DNA from: an uncultured bacterium
GTDB taxonomy: Bacteria; Pseudomonadota; Gammaproteobacteria; Burkholderiales; Burkholderiaceae_E
Direction of reading: 5' to 3'
Assembly: GCA_903907905.1 (NCBI GenBank)
Contig: CAIVPX010000030.1
Location: forward strand, 62,001-126,000
DNA length: 64,000 bases
The first letter of the stretch is position 1. Every line of letters starts with the position of its first letter. Positions 42,024 to 51,222 of this stretch are shown piece after piece. The position numbers and the translations under genes are program-made. The notes below the pieces were generated by a model. The model searched no databases, was not told the origin of the DNA, and saw only the letters and a program-made list of their open reading frames with translations.

Positions 42024-43911
42024 GGGTCGCCTGCACGCCGAGATAGGCTTCGATGACCGCCGGGTTGCGTCGCATGCCCTGCATGTCACCGCGGTAGATT
42101 TCGTGACCGCTGTCGAGTACCACCACGTCATCGACGATATCGTTGACGAAGTCCATGTGGTGCTCGATCAGCAGCACGGCTTTGCCCTGGGCCTTGGTGT
42201 GACGGATCATCGCTGCGAGCCAGCCGAGTTCGGCTTCGGAGAGGCCCGCTGCGGGTTCGTCCAGCATGAGCACTTCGGGTTGTGCCATGAGTGCGCGAGC
42301 CACCTCGGTGAGGCGACGATACCCGTAGGGCAGGGCCTCGAGCACCTGATCGGCCACCGGGGCCAGCCCGGCGATTTCGAGAATATGCTCGGCCCGCCCG
42401 ATCATCGCCGCTTCCTCGGCAATGACCGAGGGCAGGCGCAGCGCCGAGGCGGCGATGCTGCTGCGGTAATGCAGGTGGGCCCCCAGCAGCACATTTTCGC
42501 GCACGGTAAAGCTGGGCACCAGACGCGGATCCTGAAAGGTTCTGACCAGGCCGGCCGCCGCGATGCGGTGGCTGGGCTGGCCGCCGATATCCTGGCCGCG
42601 CAGCCGTACCGACCCCGAGGTGGGGGTGTAAATGCCGCTCACCACGTTGACCAGGGTGCTCTTGCCCGAGCCGTTGGGGCCGATCAGCGCGGTGATGCGC
42701 CCAGGGCGAAGGCCGATCGAGACCGAATCGAGCGCCACCAGACCGGCAAAGTGGCGTGACAGGTCGCGCGCCTCGAGGATAACGGTCGCAGCTGATTCGT
42801 GTGTGCCAGCGGGGGCGGTGCGGGCATGGTGGGGGGAAGCCATCCCGTTCAGCGAGCCACCGGGTGCGCCCACTTGCGGCGCGCCCGACGCCGCCCCGCC
42901 GCGCGTCCCGCTTGCGCCCCGACCAGATGCAGCGAGCGCCGCCGGGGCAATGAATCGGGGCGCTTCGGCGATGGCCCCCGCGATGCCTCGCCGGAACAGC
43001 AGGAACATCACCATCAGGATGAGGCCGTAGATCATGAACTGGTAGGCGGCAAAGGCCTGCAGCTTTTCGGGCAGAAACGTAAAGAGCGTCGCCCCCATGA
43101 TGGGTCCGACGATGGTGCCCATGCCGCCCACGATTGCCATCACCAGCACCTCGGTGGAGCGCATGATTGTGAAACTGTCGGGCCCGAGGTAGCCGACCAG
43201 GTGGGCATAGAGCGCACCCGCCAGGCCAGCGATGGCAGTGCTGATCGCGTAGGCCCGGCGCTTGGTGCTGCCCGCCGCAATCCCGATGCTGCCTGCTGCG
43301 ATTTCGCTTGAATGAATCGCAAACAGCGCGCGCCCGTGGTGCGACTGAACGAAATTTCGGATCAGCCACAGCACCAGCGCGGTGATGATGAGCAGTCCCC
43401 GAAAGTAGCTGCCCGGATCAATGGCCATGCCCAGAACGTGCAGGCTCTTGAGCGTGGGGGAGGGAATGTTGCTCAGCCCCAGCACGCCACCCGTGAGGTC
43501 CCACTCCTTGATGACCTCGTAGCAGAGCAGCCCGAAGCCAGCGGTCATCATGGCGAGATAGAACTCCCTGACCCGGCCCGCCGGTACCGCGAGCAGCCAG
43601 CCCGCCACGGCCGCAACTGCGCAACCGGCGATCACCGCAATCAGGAAGGGCGCGCCCGCACTCTTGGCGAGCAGGGCCGATGCATAGGCGCCGATGGCAA
43701 AGAAGCCCGCGTGGCCCAACGAGATCTGTCCGGCGATGCCAGTAAGGATGTTGATGCTCTGTGCCAGCAGCACGTTGAGCATGACGAAGGACAGCAACTG
43801 GACCGTGCCCCGGTCGAAAAACGAGGGGCTGATCCAGAGCGCGACCAGCACCCCGAGCGAGAGCGCGGGGTGTGCGAGGACGCGCGAGACGGTGTGGCGA
43901 AAGCGGTTCAT
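42016..43911 (-). CDS. LivM-LivG fusion: ABC permease and ATPase in one chain
   Basis: Encodes 631 residues. About 1-325 form the LivM permease (QSINILTGIAGQISLGHAGF, AFGLL-type helices, AIVGGMGTIVGPIMGATLF). A low-complexity Gly/Ala/Pro linker covers about 330-375. About 378-631 form the LivG ATPase with Walker A GPNGSGKSTLVN, signature LPYGYRRLTEVARAL and Walker B VLMLDEPAAGLSEAE. The chain overlaps LivH by four bases and LivF by eight. LivMG fusions occur in Burkholderiales transporters of aromatic or unusual acids. Confidence 0.94.
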   Translation of the reverse strand: MNRFRHTVSRVLAHPALSLGVLVALWISPSFFDRGTVQLLSFVMLNVLLAQSINILTGIAGQISLGHAGFFAIGAYASALLAKSAGAPFLIAVIAGCAVAAVAGWLLAVPAGRVREFYLAMMTAGFGLLCYEVIKEWDLTGGVLGLSNIPSPTLKSLHVLGMAIDPGSYFRGLLIITALVLWLIRNFVQSHHGRALFAIHSSEIAAGSIGIAAGSTKRRAYAISTAIAGLAGALYAHLVGYLGPDSFTIMRSTEVLVMAIVGGMGTIVGPIMGATLFTFLPEKLQAFAAYQFMIYGLILMVMFLLFRRGIAGAIAEAPRFIAPAALAASGRGASGTRGGAASGAPQVGAPGGSLNGMASPHHARTAPAGTHESAATVILEARDLSRHFAGLVALDSVSIGLRPGRITALIGPNGSGKSTLVNVVSGIYTPTSGSVRLRGQDIGGQPSHRIAAAGLVRTFQDPRLVPSFTVRENVLLGAHLHYRSSIAASALRLPSVIAEEAAMIGRAEHILEIAGLAPVADQVLEALPYGYRRLTEVARALMAQPEVLMLDEPAAGLSEAELGWLAAMIRHTKAQGKAVLLIEHHMDFVNDIVDDVVVLDSGHEIYRGDMQGMRRNPAVIEAYLGVQATHD

Positions 43912-44792
43912 ACCTTGACGATCTCCTTCTCGCCGAACAGACCCTCGGGACGGACGGCGAGGGCCACCATGAGCAGGGCGAAGGCGATGGCTTGCTCGGC
44001 AGCCGTCGAGATGTAGCCACCCACGAGCTTTTCCATCAGGCCCAGGAAGATGCCGCCGGCGAGTGCACCCCAGGAGTTTCCGATGCCGCCGATGACCGCC
44101 GCCACGAAACCGAAGATGAGCAGATTGAAGCCGAAGGCCGCATCAACGGTGCCGGTGATCTGGGCGACCAACGCCCCCGCGATGCCGGCCAGAATGCCAC
44201 TGCCCACGAAGGACAGCGTGACGACGGTGCGCACGGGGATGCCCATGACCGAGGCCAGATCGGGGTCGAGCGCCACGGCCTGCAGCGCGCGCCCCCAGGA
44301 GGTGCGTTTGAGAAACAACTCGAAGGCGATCACCAGGATGACGGCAATCGCCAGAATGGCGAGGTATTGCAGCGACAGGCGCACACCCAGTAGCGACACG
44401 TAGTCGCGCGCCGAGAACAGAAAGGAGGGAAAGGCAAAGGCCTGCGAGCCGAAATACTTGGCCACGAAACCCTGCAGAAAGATGCCTACGCCCAGCGTGG
44501 TGACCACCCAGCCCATGCTGCCACCCACCCGTGCGATGGGCCGAATGGCGATCGACTCGGTGAGTGCGGCGGCAATGCCCACCAGAACGATTCCCGCCAG
44601 CAGGCCGGCCCACAAGGGCAGGCCGGTGCTGGTGAAGAGCACGGCGCTGACCGCGCACAGCATCATCAGCGACCCCTGCCCGAAGTTGAGCGTTCGGGTG
44701 GTGAGGAAGGTGAGGTTGAGCCCCAGTGCGATCAGCGCGTACACCGCTCCGACACTGATGCCACCCAGAATCAGGCTGATTGCAAAAGCCAT
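43908..44792 (-). CDS. livH: Branched-chain-type ABC transporter permease, LivH
   Basis: Encodes 294 residues with about eight membrane segments. Typical motifs are YALIALGLNLTFLTTRTLNFGQG-like text near the start, GRALQAVALDPDLASVMGI and VAAVIGGIGNSWGALAGGIF. It forms the first permease of the livKHMGF-type operon, 93 bases downstream of livK. Confidence 0.94.
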   Translation of the reverse strand: MAFAISLILGGISVGAVYALIALGLNLTFLTTRTLNFGQGSLMMLCAVSAVLFTSTGLPLWAGLLAGIVLVGIAAALTESIAIRPIARVGGSMGWVVTTLGVGIFLQGFVAKYFGSQAFAFPSFLFSARDYVSLLGVRLSLQYLAILAIAVILVIAFELFLKRTSWGRALQAVALDPDLASVMGIPVRTVVTLSFVGSGILAGIAGALVAQITGTVDAAFGFNLLIFGFVAAVIGGIGNSWGALAGGIFLGLMEKLVGGYISTAAEQAIAFALLMVALAVRPEGLFGEKEIVKV

Positions 44793-44885
44793 GAGTCAAC
44801 TCTCCACGATCTGCGCGCGAGTCCGGGCCCCGTCAGGGGCATCCGGACTCATGCATCGACTGGCGCGGTCAGACGCCGGGCACTG

Positions 44886-46112
44886 TCAGTTGCTCGCGGC
44901 CCGCAGCACGGGCTGGCCCTTGTCGCCCTTGACGTACTCGAAGAAGCCCAGGTTGGCGGGCTTGATCAGCAGATGGTCCTGGGCCGAGAAGTTGGCGGTA
45001 CCGTTGGAGACCTGAAACCCCTTGATCTGACTCAAGGCTGCAGCCACCTTGGCCCGATCGGTCGTGCCGGCGATGCGTACCGCCTCGATCAGCATGCTGG
45101 CACAGTCAAAGCCCGCCCCGACGGTCAGTGCGAAGAACACTTGAGGCGTCTTGGGGTCGTTGCCCCACCAGCGGTCCTTGGTCGTGCCATGCGCCTTGGC
45201 ATAGGCGTCGGCCAGTTCGCGGGCCACCCCGGTGGGCTCGGTGTCGGGCTTGTAGGTGGAGATCATGGTGGCACGGGTGCCAATTGCCAGTTCGCCTGCA
45301 CCTTCTTGGAAGGGCAGCGAGATACCGCCGCCGCTGGTGATCAGCGGCACATCGAAGCCCGAGCGCAGCATGTTTCGGCGAATCACGGCCATGTCGGCGC
45401 CCAGCCCGATCACGACCAGCACATCGGCGCCCGCACGCTGCACCCGGCTGATCTGTGCGGTCATGTCCTGCGCACGCTGATTGTAGGACTCGACCGCAAC
45501 CGGCTTGTTCTTGCTCAGCCGTTCGATTTCGGGCACCAGCAGGTCTTTGCCCGAGACGCCGTAGCCGGTGCTCTCGTGCATGATGCCGATCTTCTTGAAG
45601 CGCGTGGCCACGTAGCCGCCGAGGGCCGCCGCTTCGACGTCGTTTTGGATGGCGGTGGCGATGACATTGCGGCGGGCGGGCTTGTCGGTGCCGTCGGGGT
45701 AGACGATGGAGGGCGTCTGCGCCTGCGGGTTGCAGTAGGCGCGGCCATCGACCGTGGCCATGTCGATGACGGCCAACGTGGGGCCGCTGCCGCCAGGCCC
45801 GACGATGACGTCGATGGCCGAATTGTCGAGGATGCGGCGCATGTTTTGCACAGCCCGGTCGGGCACGAGCTGGTCGTCGAGCGCCATGGCGAGCTCGACC
45901 TTGCGACCCAGCACCCCGCCTTTCGCGTTGATGCGATCGATGGCGAGCAGTATGCCGCGACGAACGCCTTCACCGAATTCGTTGTAGGGACCGGTGAGGG
46001 CGCCTGTGTTGCCGATCTTGATCGTTTCCTGGGCTGAGACGCCGAGGGCGGCGCCTCCCAGCGCAATCGCCAGCAGGCTGGCGATCAGGGTGGACTTCTT
46101 CTTCATGGTCAT
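44886..46112 (-). CDS. livK: Branched-chain-type ABC transporter substrate-binding protein, LivK
   Basis: Encodes 408 residues with signal peptide STLIASLLAIALGGAALGVSAQ. The receptor fold reads IKIGNTGALTGPYNEFGEG, LLAIDRINAKGGVLGRKVEL and IVGPGGSGPTLAVID. It is the first gene of the Liv operon; the promoter must lie in 46113-46247, where I see no clear boxes. Given neighbouring ligase and monooxygenase genes, the ligand may be an aromatic or cyclic acid and not an amino acid. Confidence 0.93.
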   Translation of the reverse strand: MTMKKKSTLIASLLAIALGGAALGVSAQETIKIGNTGALTGPYNEFGEGVRRGILLAIDRINAKGGVLGRKVELAMALDDQLVPDRAVQNMRRILDNSAIDVIVGPGGSGPTLAVIDMATVDGRAYCNPQAQTPSIVYPDGTDKPARRNVIATAIQNDVEAAALGGYVATRFKKIGIMHESTGYGVSGKDLLVPEIERLSKNKPVAVESYNQRAQDMTAQISRVQRAGADVLVVIGLGADMAVIRRNMLRSGFDVPLITSGGGISLPFQEGAGELAIGTRATMISTYKPDTEPTGVARELADAYAKAHGTTKDRWWGNDPKTPQVFFALTVGAGFDCASMLIEAVRIAGTTDRAKVAAALSQIKGFQVSNGTANFSAQDHLLIKPANLGFFEYVKGDKGQPVLRAASN

Positions 46113-46247
46113 GGTGCTCCTCCTGTTTTCGAACGGGTGATGATGGGTGTGGGCTGAATCAAAGGGCAGGACGGTTTGCTGGGCGCCTGGGCGGATCGGT
46201 GCAGCACTCGGTTTCGGCCGCAGCGCGCGCCGGGGTCGGGCAAAGCG

Positions 46248-47417
46248 TCACAGCGCGCTCTCGAGGATGTCGATCACTTGAGCAGGCTCGGTGATGGGGC
46301 GAGGGTTGGACCGGACCATGGGGCTTTGCATGGCCGAGGCGGCGATGCGCTCGAACATCGACCGGTCAACCTTCACCGCCGAAAGGCGTGTCGGCATGCC
46401 GAGTTCGGCCACCAGTCCTTGCACCAGCCCTGCGGCGTCGCCGCCGGGCTGACCGAATGCCTCGGCAGCGATGCGCGCGAGCCGGTCAGCGACATGGCTC
46501 TGGTTGTAGCGCATGACCGCCGGCAGCATCACGCAGGAGGTGTGCCCGTGGGCCACGCCCGCCACCGCACCCAGTTGATGACCGATACCGTGGCTGGCGC
46601 CCCACTGCACCCGCCCGATCCCGGTGGAGGCGAGCCAGACGCCGAGCTGGCTCTGCAGGCGCATGTCGAGATTGCCGGGCTCGCGAAGATTGGCAGGCAG
46701 CGACTCGCGCAACATGCGCAAACCCTCGATGCCAGTGGCGCTCACCAGCGGTACGGGCGTGCTCGAGCAGATCGATTCCACCGCGTGATCGACCGCGCGG
46801 ATTCCGGTGGATAGCCACAGCCACGAGGGCGTGTGCACCGTGAGCGCCGGGTCGAGGATGACCATCTGACCGCAGATGGTCTTGTTCATGTAGAGGTCTT
46901 TGACCTGGCGCTTGCGGTCGGTGGCGCCGCCGATGATGCTGAACTCGGCCGCCGACAAGGTGGTGGGCACGATGATCTGGCGGAGCGGGGAGGGTTTGCT
47001 CGGCGGCACGTTCCAGCTGCCGTCGGGCTTCATCGTGATGCGGTAATCGAGTAAGGCCTCTTCGCTCCGGATGTCTTCGGCCAGTACGATCTGCGCGACC
47101 TTGACCATGTCGATGGGCGATCCACCGCCCACGGTCACGACGAGATCGGCGCCGCAGGCGCGCATGGCCGCGGCTGCCCGCAGCACCGCGCTCAGCGGCG
47201 AATGTTCCTCGGTTTCGTCGAACACGTCGACGATGCGATCCCCCAGCTGGGCTCGCAGCCCTGCGATTACATTGGTCTTGCGGTTGAGGGTCTTGCTCGA
47301 CACCACCAGCAGTTTGCGAGCGCCCAACTCCTCGGCCACATCGCCGATGGCCTGCGCGGCCGGTCGGCCATAAATGATGCGCTCCTGCGCAATGAAATCG
47401 TACTTGCCCGACTGCAT
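46248..47417 (-). CDS. Iron-containing alcohol dehydrogenase / maleylacetate reductase-like
   Basis: Encodes 389 residues. The NAD site is VTVGGGSPIDMVK. Metal-binding residues lie in GIRAVDHAVES and in GASHGIGHQLGAVAGVAHGH (two His). The family includes group III alcohol dehydrogenases and maleylacetate reductases, which end hydroquinone and resorcinol pathways. It lies 30 bases downstream of an acyl-CoA ligase on the same strand and is close to a Baeyer-Villiger monooxygenase. No hydroquinone dioxygenase is in the window, so a simple alcohol substrate is equally likely. Confidence 0.88.
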   Translation of the reverse strand: MQSGKYDFIAQERIIYGRPAAQAIGDVAEELGARKLLVVSSKTLNRKTNVIAGLRAQLGDRIVDVFDETEEHSPLSAVLRAAAAMRACGADLVVTVGGGSPIDMVKVAQIVLAEDIRSEEALLDYRITMKPDGSWNVPPSKPSPLRQIIVPTTLSAAEFSIIGGATDRKRQVKDLYMNKTICGQMVILDPALTVHTPSWLWLSTGIRAVDHAVESICSSTPVPLVSATGIEGLRMLRESLPANLREPGNLDMRLQSQLGVWLASTGIGRVQWGASHGIGHQLGAVAGVAHGHTSCVMLPAVMRYNQSHVADRLARIAAEAFGQPGGDAAGLVQGLVAELGMPTRLSAVKVDRSMFERIAASAMQSPMVRSNPRPITEPAQVIDILESAL

Positions 47418-47447
47418 GCTGAGTCTCTCCCTGAGGCGTGCGCCGCG

Positions 47448-48962
47448 TCAGTCGCGCGGCAGTTCGTGTTTGGTGACCTTGCCGGTGGCGTTATGCGGTA
47501 GTTCCCGCATGAAACGGATGGATCGCGGAACCTTGTAGCGAGCCAGATTTCGCGTGCAGTGCTCGACGATGGCGTCTTCGCTGAGCAGCGCATCGGGCTT
47601 GAGTACGATGAAGGCGCGACCGACTTCGCCCCAGCGCTCATCCGCCACGCCGATCACGGCAGCTTCGGCGATGCCGGGCAACTGGTAGATCACGTCCTCG
47701 ACCTCGGCGGGGTAGACGTTTTCGCCGCCCGAAATGTACATGTCCTTGTAGCGATCAACGATGAAGTAAAAGCCTTCTTCGTCAACGTAGGCCGCATCGC
47801 CCGTGCGCAGCCAGCCGTCGGCCAGCGCGGTCTGATTGACCTCGGGCCTGCGCCAGTAGCCGGGGGTGATCGTGGGTCCCTTCATGAGCAACTCGCCCAC
47901 CTGGCCGGCGGGAAGCGTTTGCCCCTGCGGGTCAACGATTTTCAGATCGCCGTGCGCGATCTGCTGGCCCGATGAACCGATCTTGTCGAGCGCGCGTGCC
48001 TTGCTGAGCAGCGTGCCGATGGTGCAGGTTTCGGTCATTCCCCAGCCCTGCTGAAAGAGCACGCCTTTTTCCGCGTAGCGGCGCAGCAGGGCGACCGGCG
48101 AGGGCGCCCCGCCGATGCCGACGCTCACCAGGTGGTCAAAGCGTGCGCTTTCGAATTCGGGCAACTGGCTCATCATGAGAAAGTTGGTCGGTACGCCGAA
48201 GGTGTGCGTGACACCGCTTTCTGGTCGCGAGAGCAGATCGAAACAGGCCTGGGGATCGAACTGCCGCATCACCATGACGGCCCCGCCGAGATGAAACAGC
48301 GGGATGGCGTAGAGGCAGATGCCGCCAACATGAAACTGCGGCAGGTAGGTCAGACCCGTGGAGCTGCTCGTGAGCTGGGTCTTCATGGTGGCATTGATGC
48401 AGTTGAAAAGGTGCGCCTGGTAGGTGAGTTGTGCCCCCTTGGGGCGGCCGGTGGTGCCGGAGGTGTACATCAGCACCCAGACATCGCTCAGTTCGGGCCG
48501 CACCGGCTGCGCCAGGCTGAGCCCGGCCGCGATGGCCGCCTCGTAGGGGCTGTCATCGCCATCGCCTTTCATGACCACCCGTGCGATGCCGCAGCGCTGT
48601 TGCAGCTCGAGTGCGCGATCGGCAAATTCGTTGCTGCAGATCAAGACCGAGGGCTCGGCATCTTTCAGGATGAACTCGAGCTCGGGTACCGTGAGACGCC
48701 AGTTGAGCGGCAGGTGGATGGCGCCGCAGCGCGAGGCGGCGAACAGCATTTCATTGCCATCGGTGGAGTTATGGCAGAGCGCTGCAATACGGTCGCCCTG
48801 ACGCACACCGGCCTCGGTCTGAAGCCAAGCGGCGAGCGACTCGACGCGCTGGTGCATCTGGCGGTAGCTGAAACGCCGACCCGAGTGCAAATCATGCTGC
48901 GCAAGGCTGTCGGGCGCATAGGACGCGTGATGGGCAATCCAGTCGTACTGGGGCACTCGCAT
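47448..48962 (-). CDS. AMP-dependent acyl-CoA synthetase (ligase)
   Basis: Encodes 504 residues. Motifs are VLMYTSGTTGRPKGAQLTY, FQQGWGMTETCTIG, GWLRTGDAAYVDE, YISGGENVYPAEVE and the C-terminal Lys in NATGKVTKHEL. It activates an unknown acid to a CoA ester. It is the first gene of an operon with the iron-type dehydrogenase and is divergent from the Baeyer-Villiger monooxygenase. Confidence 0.92.
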   Translation of the reverse strand: MRVPQYDWIAHHASYAPDSLAQHDLHSGRRFSYRQMHQRVESLAAWLQTEAGVRQGDRIAALCHNSTDGNEMLFAASRCGAIHLPLNWRLTVPELEFILKDAEPSVLICSNEFADRALELQQRCGIARVVMKGDGDDSPYEAAIAAGLSLAQPVRPELSDVWVLMYTSGTTGRPKGAQLTYQAHLFNCINATMKTQLTSSSTGLTYLPQFHVGGICLYAIPLFHLGGAVMVMRQFDPQACFDLLSRPESGVTHTFGVPTNFLMMSQLPEFESARFDHLVSVGIGGAPSPVALLRRYAEKGVLFQQGWGMTETCTIGTLLSKARALDKIGSSGQQIAHGDLKIVDPQGQTLPAGQVGELLMKGPTITPGYWRRPEVNQTALADGWLRTGDAAYVDEEGFYFIVDRYKDMYISGGENVYPAEVEDVIYQLPGIAEAAVIGVADERWGEVGRAFIVLKPDALLSEDAIVEHCTRNLARYKVPRSIRFMRELPHNATGKVTKHELPRD

Positions 48963-49262
48963 GCTGACCGTCTCCTCCGTCTCTTGCGTCGGCGCTGAGG
49001 CGCCTGCTCTTTTTCTGACATGGTAGTACGACTGAGGCCGAGTGTCGCAACCGGAACGGGCCCGGGCTTACCCGCCCCAGGCTGATCGCGGGCCGCAAGG
49101 CCTTGCAGATTGACACCCGAAACCTACGCTGTCGCCTGACAACATGCTATTCGGTCGCTTATCATACTGTCCAGTAGCAATTGCGAGGCCAACCCCGCCA
49201 GACCGATTTCCGGGGCTTCGGGCCTGCTCGGATCGATAGCACGCCCCTATTGCGGAGATGTC
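48963..49262. promoter_or_regulatory. Divergent promoter region, ligase operon and BVMO-TauD operon
   Basis: This 300-base gap contains no gene. A possible promoter toward the monooxygenase is CTGACA (49136-49141), an 18-base spacer and TATCAT (49160-49165). Touching its -10 is the palindrome TACTGTCCAGTA at 49165-49176, related to the candidate TetR operator at 35621. GAGATG at 49256-49261 precedes the ATG closely and is a weak ribosome site. Confidence 0.45.
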
Positions 49263-51182
49263 ATGAGCGAATCCCTACGGCAAGCCGCCTTGCGCGAGGC
49301 GTCGGTTCCCACCCTCCTGATGTGCCTGGCCCAGATCACGCGAGATCCGCGCTGGCTGGAAGACCCGTTCTTACCCAAGCGCGACATCTCCATCTTTGCT
49401 GAGCCCACCGGCGGGCTGTCCGATCAGGCGCAGGCGAGCGTCCGCGATGCGACCTCGCAGTTGCTCGACGACCTGGCGGCCGGTCGGGTCAAGCTCCCCC
49501 CTCTGCCGACAGAGGACGAACTGTCGCGCATGATGAGCGTGTGCGTCGGCGAGAAGGTGCCGCGTGAGTACGCCGCGATGGCGATGGAAGAAATGGGCTT
49601 TGCCGGACGCGAGGTCAACTGGACCCAGACGCCTGAGCCGGTGAAGCTGACGGCCTTCAAGACGCTGGTGATCGGGGCAGGCTTTACCGGCGTCTGCGCC
49701 GCCTATCGTCTGAAGCAGATGGGCATCACCTTTGACATCGTCGATAAGAACAGCGGCCTGGGCGGTACCTGGTACGAAAACGATTACCCCGAAGCCGGCG
49801 TGGATACGCCGAACCACTTCTACTCGTATTCGTTCGCGCCCAATCTGGGCTGGACCAGTAATTATTCCAAGCGCCGGGAGGTGCTCGACTATCAGGAGCG
49901 AGTCGCCGCCGACATCGGTGTACGTGACCTGATTCGCTTCGGTGTCGAGGTCATCTCGCTACGCTGGGATGAGGCCGACGCCGTGTGGGAGGCGCAGATG
50001 CGTCTGCCCTCCGGTCAGACCGAGACGCAGCGCTACAACGCAGTCATCACGGCGGTCGGTCAGCTCAATCGCCCCAAGCTCACCCTCATCCGGGGCTCCG
50101 AACGCTTCAAGGGCGCCATCTGGCACTCGGCCCACTGGCGGCGTGACGTACCACTCGCGGGCAAGCGGGTCGCGGTCATTGGCACCGGGGCCAGCGCCAT
50201 GCAGTTTCTGCGAACGGTGGCCGGCGAGGCCGCCCACGTCACCATCTTTCAGCGCTCGCCGCAGTGGGCCCGGCCGCCGCAGGACTATCACGGCACCGTG
50301 AGCGCGGGGGCCCGGTGGCTGCTCGAAAATATCCCCTACTACTACGCCTGGTACCGATTTGGCCTCGTCTGGCGCATGGGCGATGGGCTACTGCCGACGG
50401 TGCGCAAGGATCCAGCCTGGCCGCACCCCGAGCGCGCGATGAACTATCGCAACGACCGCCAGCGCGAGCAACTCACCGACTATCTGAAGCAGGAACTCGA
50501 GGGGCGGCCCGACCTTATCGCCAAGTGCCTGCCCGACTATCCGCCCTACGGCAAGCGCATCCTCATCGACAATGGCTGGTACAAGGCGCTGCGGCGCGAC
50601 AACGTCGAACTGGTCACCGAAGCGGTCGATCACATCGACGAAACGGCGGTGGTCAGCGCCTCGGGCCAGCGGCATGAGGTGGACGTCATCCTGCTGGCCA
50701 CGGGATTCGAGGCGGGTCGCATGCTCTGGCCCATGGAGATTCTCGGGCGCTCGGGCAAGGCGCTGCAGGCGGTCTGGGGCGAGGACGACCCGCGCGCCTA
50801 TCTCGGCATCAGCGTGCCCGACTACCCCAACCTCTTCGTTACCTACGGACCCAATACGGGCCTGGCCCATGGCGGCAGCATCATCCTGGTCACTGAGTGC
50901 CAAGTGCGCTACGCGGTCACGATGATCCGCGAGATGATCGAGCGCGGCATCGATCAGGTCGAGGTGAAGCAGGACGTGCACGATCGGTACAATGAGCGCG
51001 TCGATGCCGAGCATGCGCAACTCGTCTGGACCCACAAGGGAATGGATACCTGGTATCGCAACCGCAAGGGCCGGGTGTTCGCCCCGATGCCATTTCGCCT
51101 TGTCGATTACTGGACCATGACCCGCGAACCCAAGCTTGGCGATTATCAGCTGGGTTCGCCCACCCGGGCTCGGGCCGCCTGA
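49263..51182 (+). CDS. Baeyer-Villiger monooxygenase, 4-hydroxyacetophenone-monooxygenase-like
   Basis: Encodes 639 residues. An N-terminal extension of about 130 residues precedes the FAD site VIGAGFTGVCAAYRL (about 137) and the fingerprint FKGAIWHSAHW (about 281-291), which fits F-x-G-x3-H-x3-W. The NADPH site VIGTGASAMQF follows at about 305. The extension and length match HAPMO-type enzymes that convert aryl or aliphatic ketones to esters, against about 540 residues for cyclohexanone monooxygenase. It heads an operon with a TauD-like dioxygenase. The real ketone is unknown. Confidence 0.9.
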   Translation: MSESLRQAALREASVPTLLMCLAQITRDPRWLEDPFLPKRDISIFAEPTGGLSDQAQASVRDATSQLLDDLAAGRVKLPPLPTEDELSRMMSVCVGEKVPREYAAMAMEEMGFAGREVNWTQTPEPVKLTAFKTLVIGAGFTGVCAAYRLKQMGITFDIVDKNSGLGGTWYENDYPEAGVDTPNHFYSYSFAPNLGWTSNYSKRREVLDYQERVAADIGVRDLIRFGVEVISLRWDEADAVWEAQMRLPSGQTETQRYNAVITAVGQLNRPKLTLIRGSERFKGAIWHSAHWRRDVPLAGKRVAVIGTGASAMQFLRTVAGEAAHVTIFQRSPQWARPPQDYHGTVSAGARWLLENIPYYYAWYRFGLVWRMGDGLLPTVRKDPAWPHPERAMNYRNDRQREQLTDYLKQELEGRPDLIAKCLPDYPPYGKRILIDNGWYKALRRDNVELVTEAVDHIDETAVVSASGQRHEVDVILLATGFEAGRMLWPMEILGRSGKALQAVWGEDDPRAYLGISVPDYPNLFVTYGPNTGLAHGGSIILVTECQVRYAVTMIREMIERGIDQVEVKQDVHDRYNERVDAEHAQLVWTHKGMDTWYRNRKGRVFAPMPFRLVDYWTMTREPKLGDYQLGSPTRARAA

Positions 51183-51222
51183 GCGCGAGGTCGGTCCAGC
51201 TGCCTTAAGGATTGGATCCCGC

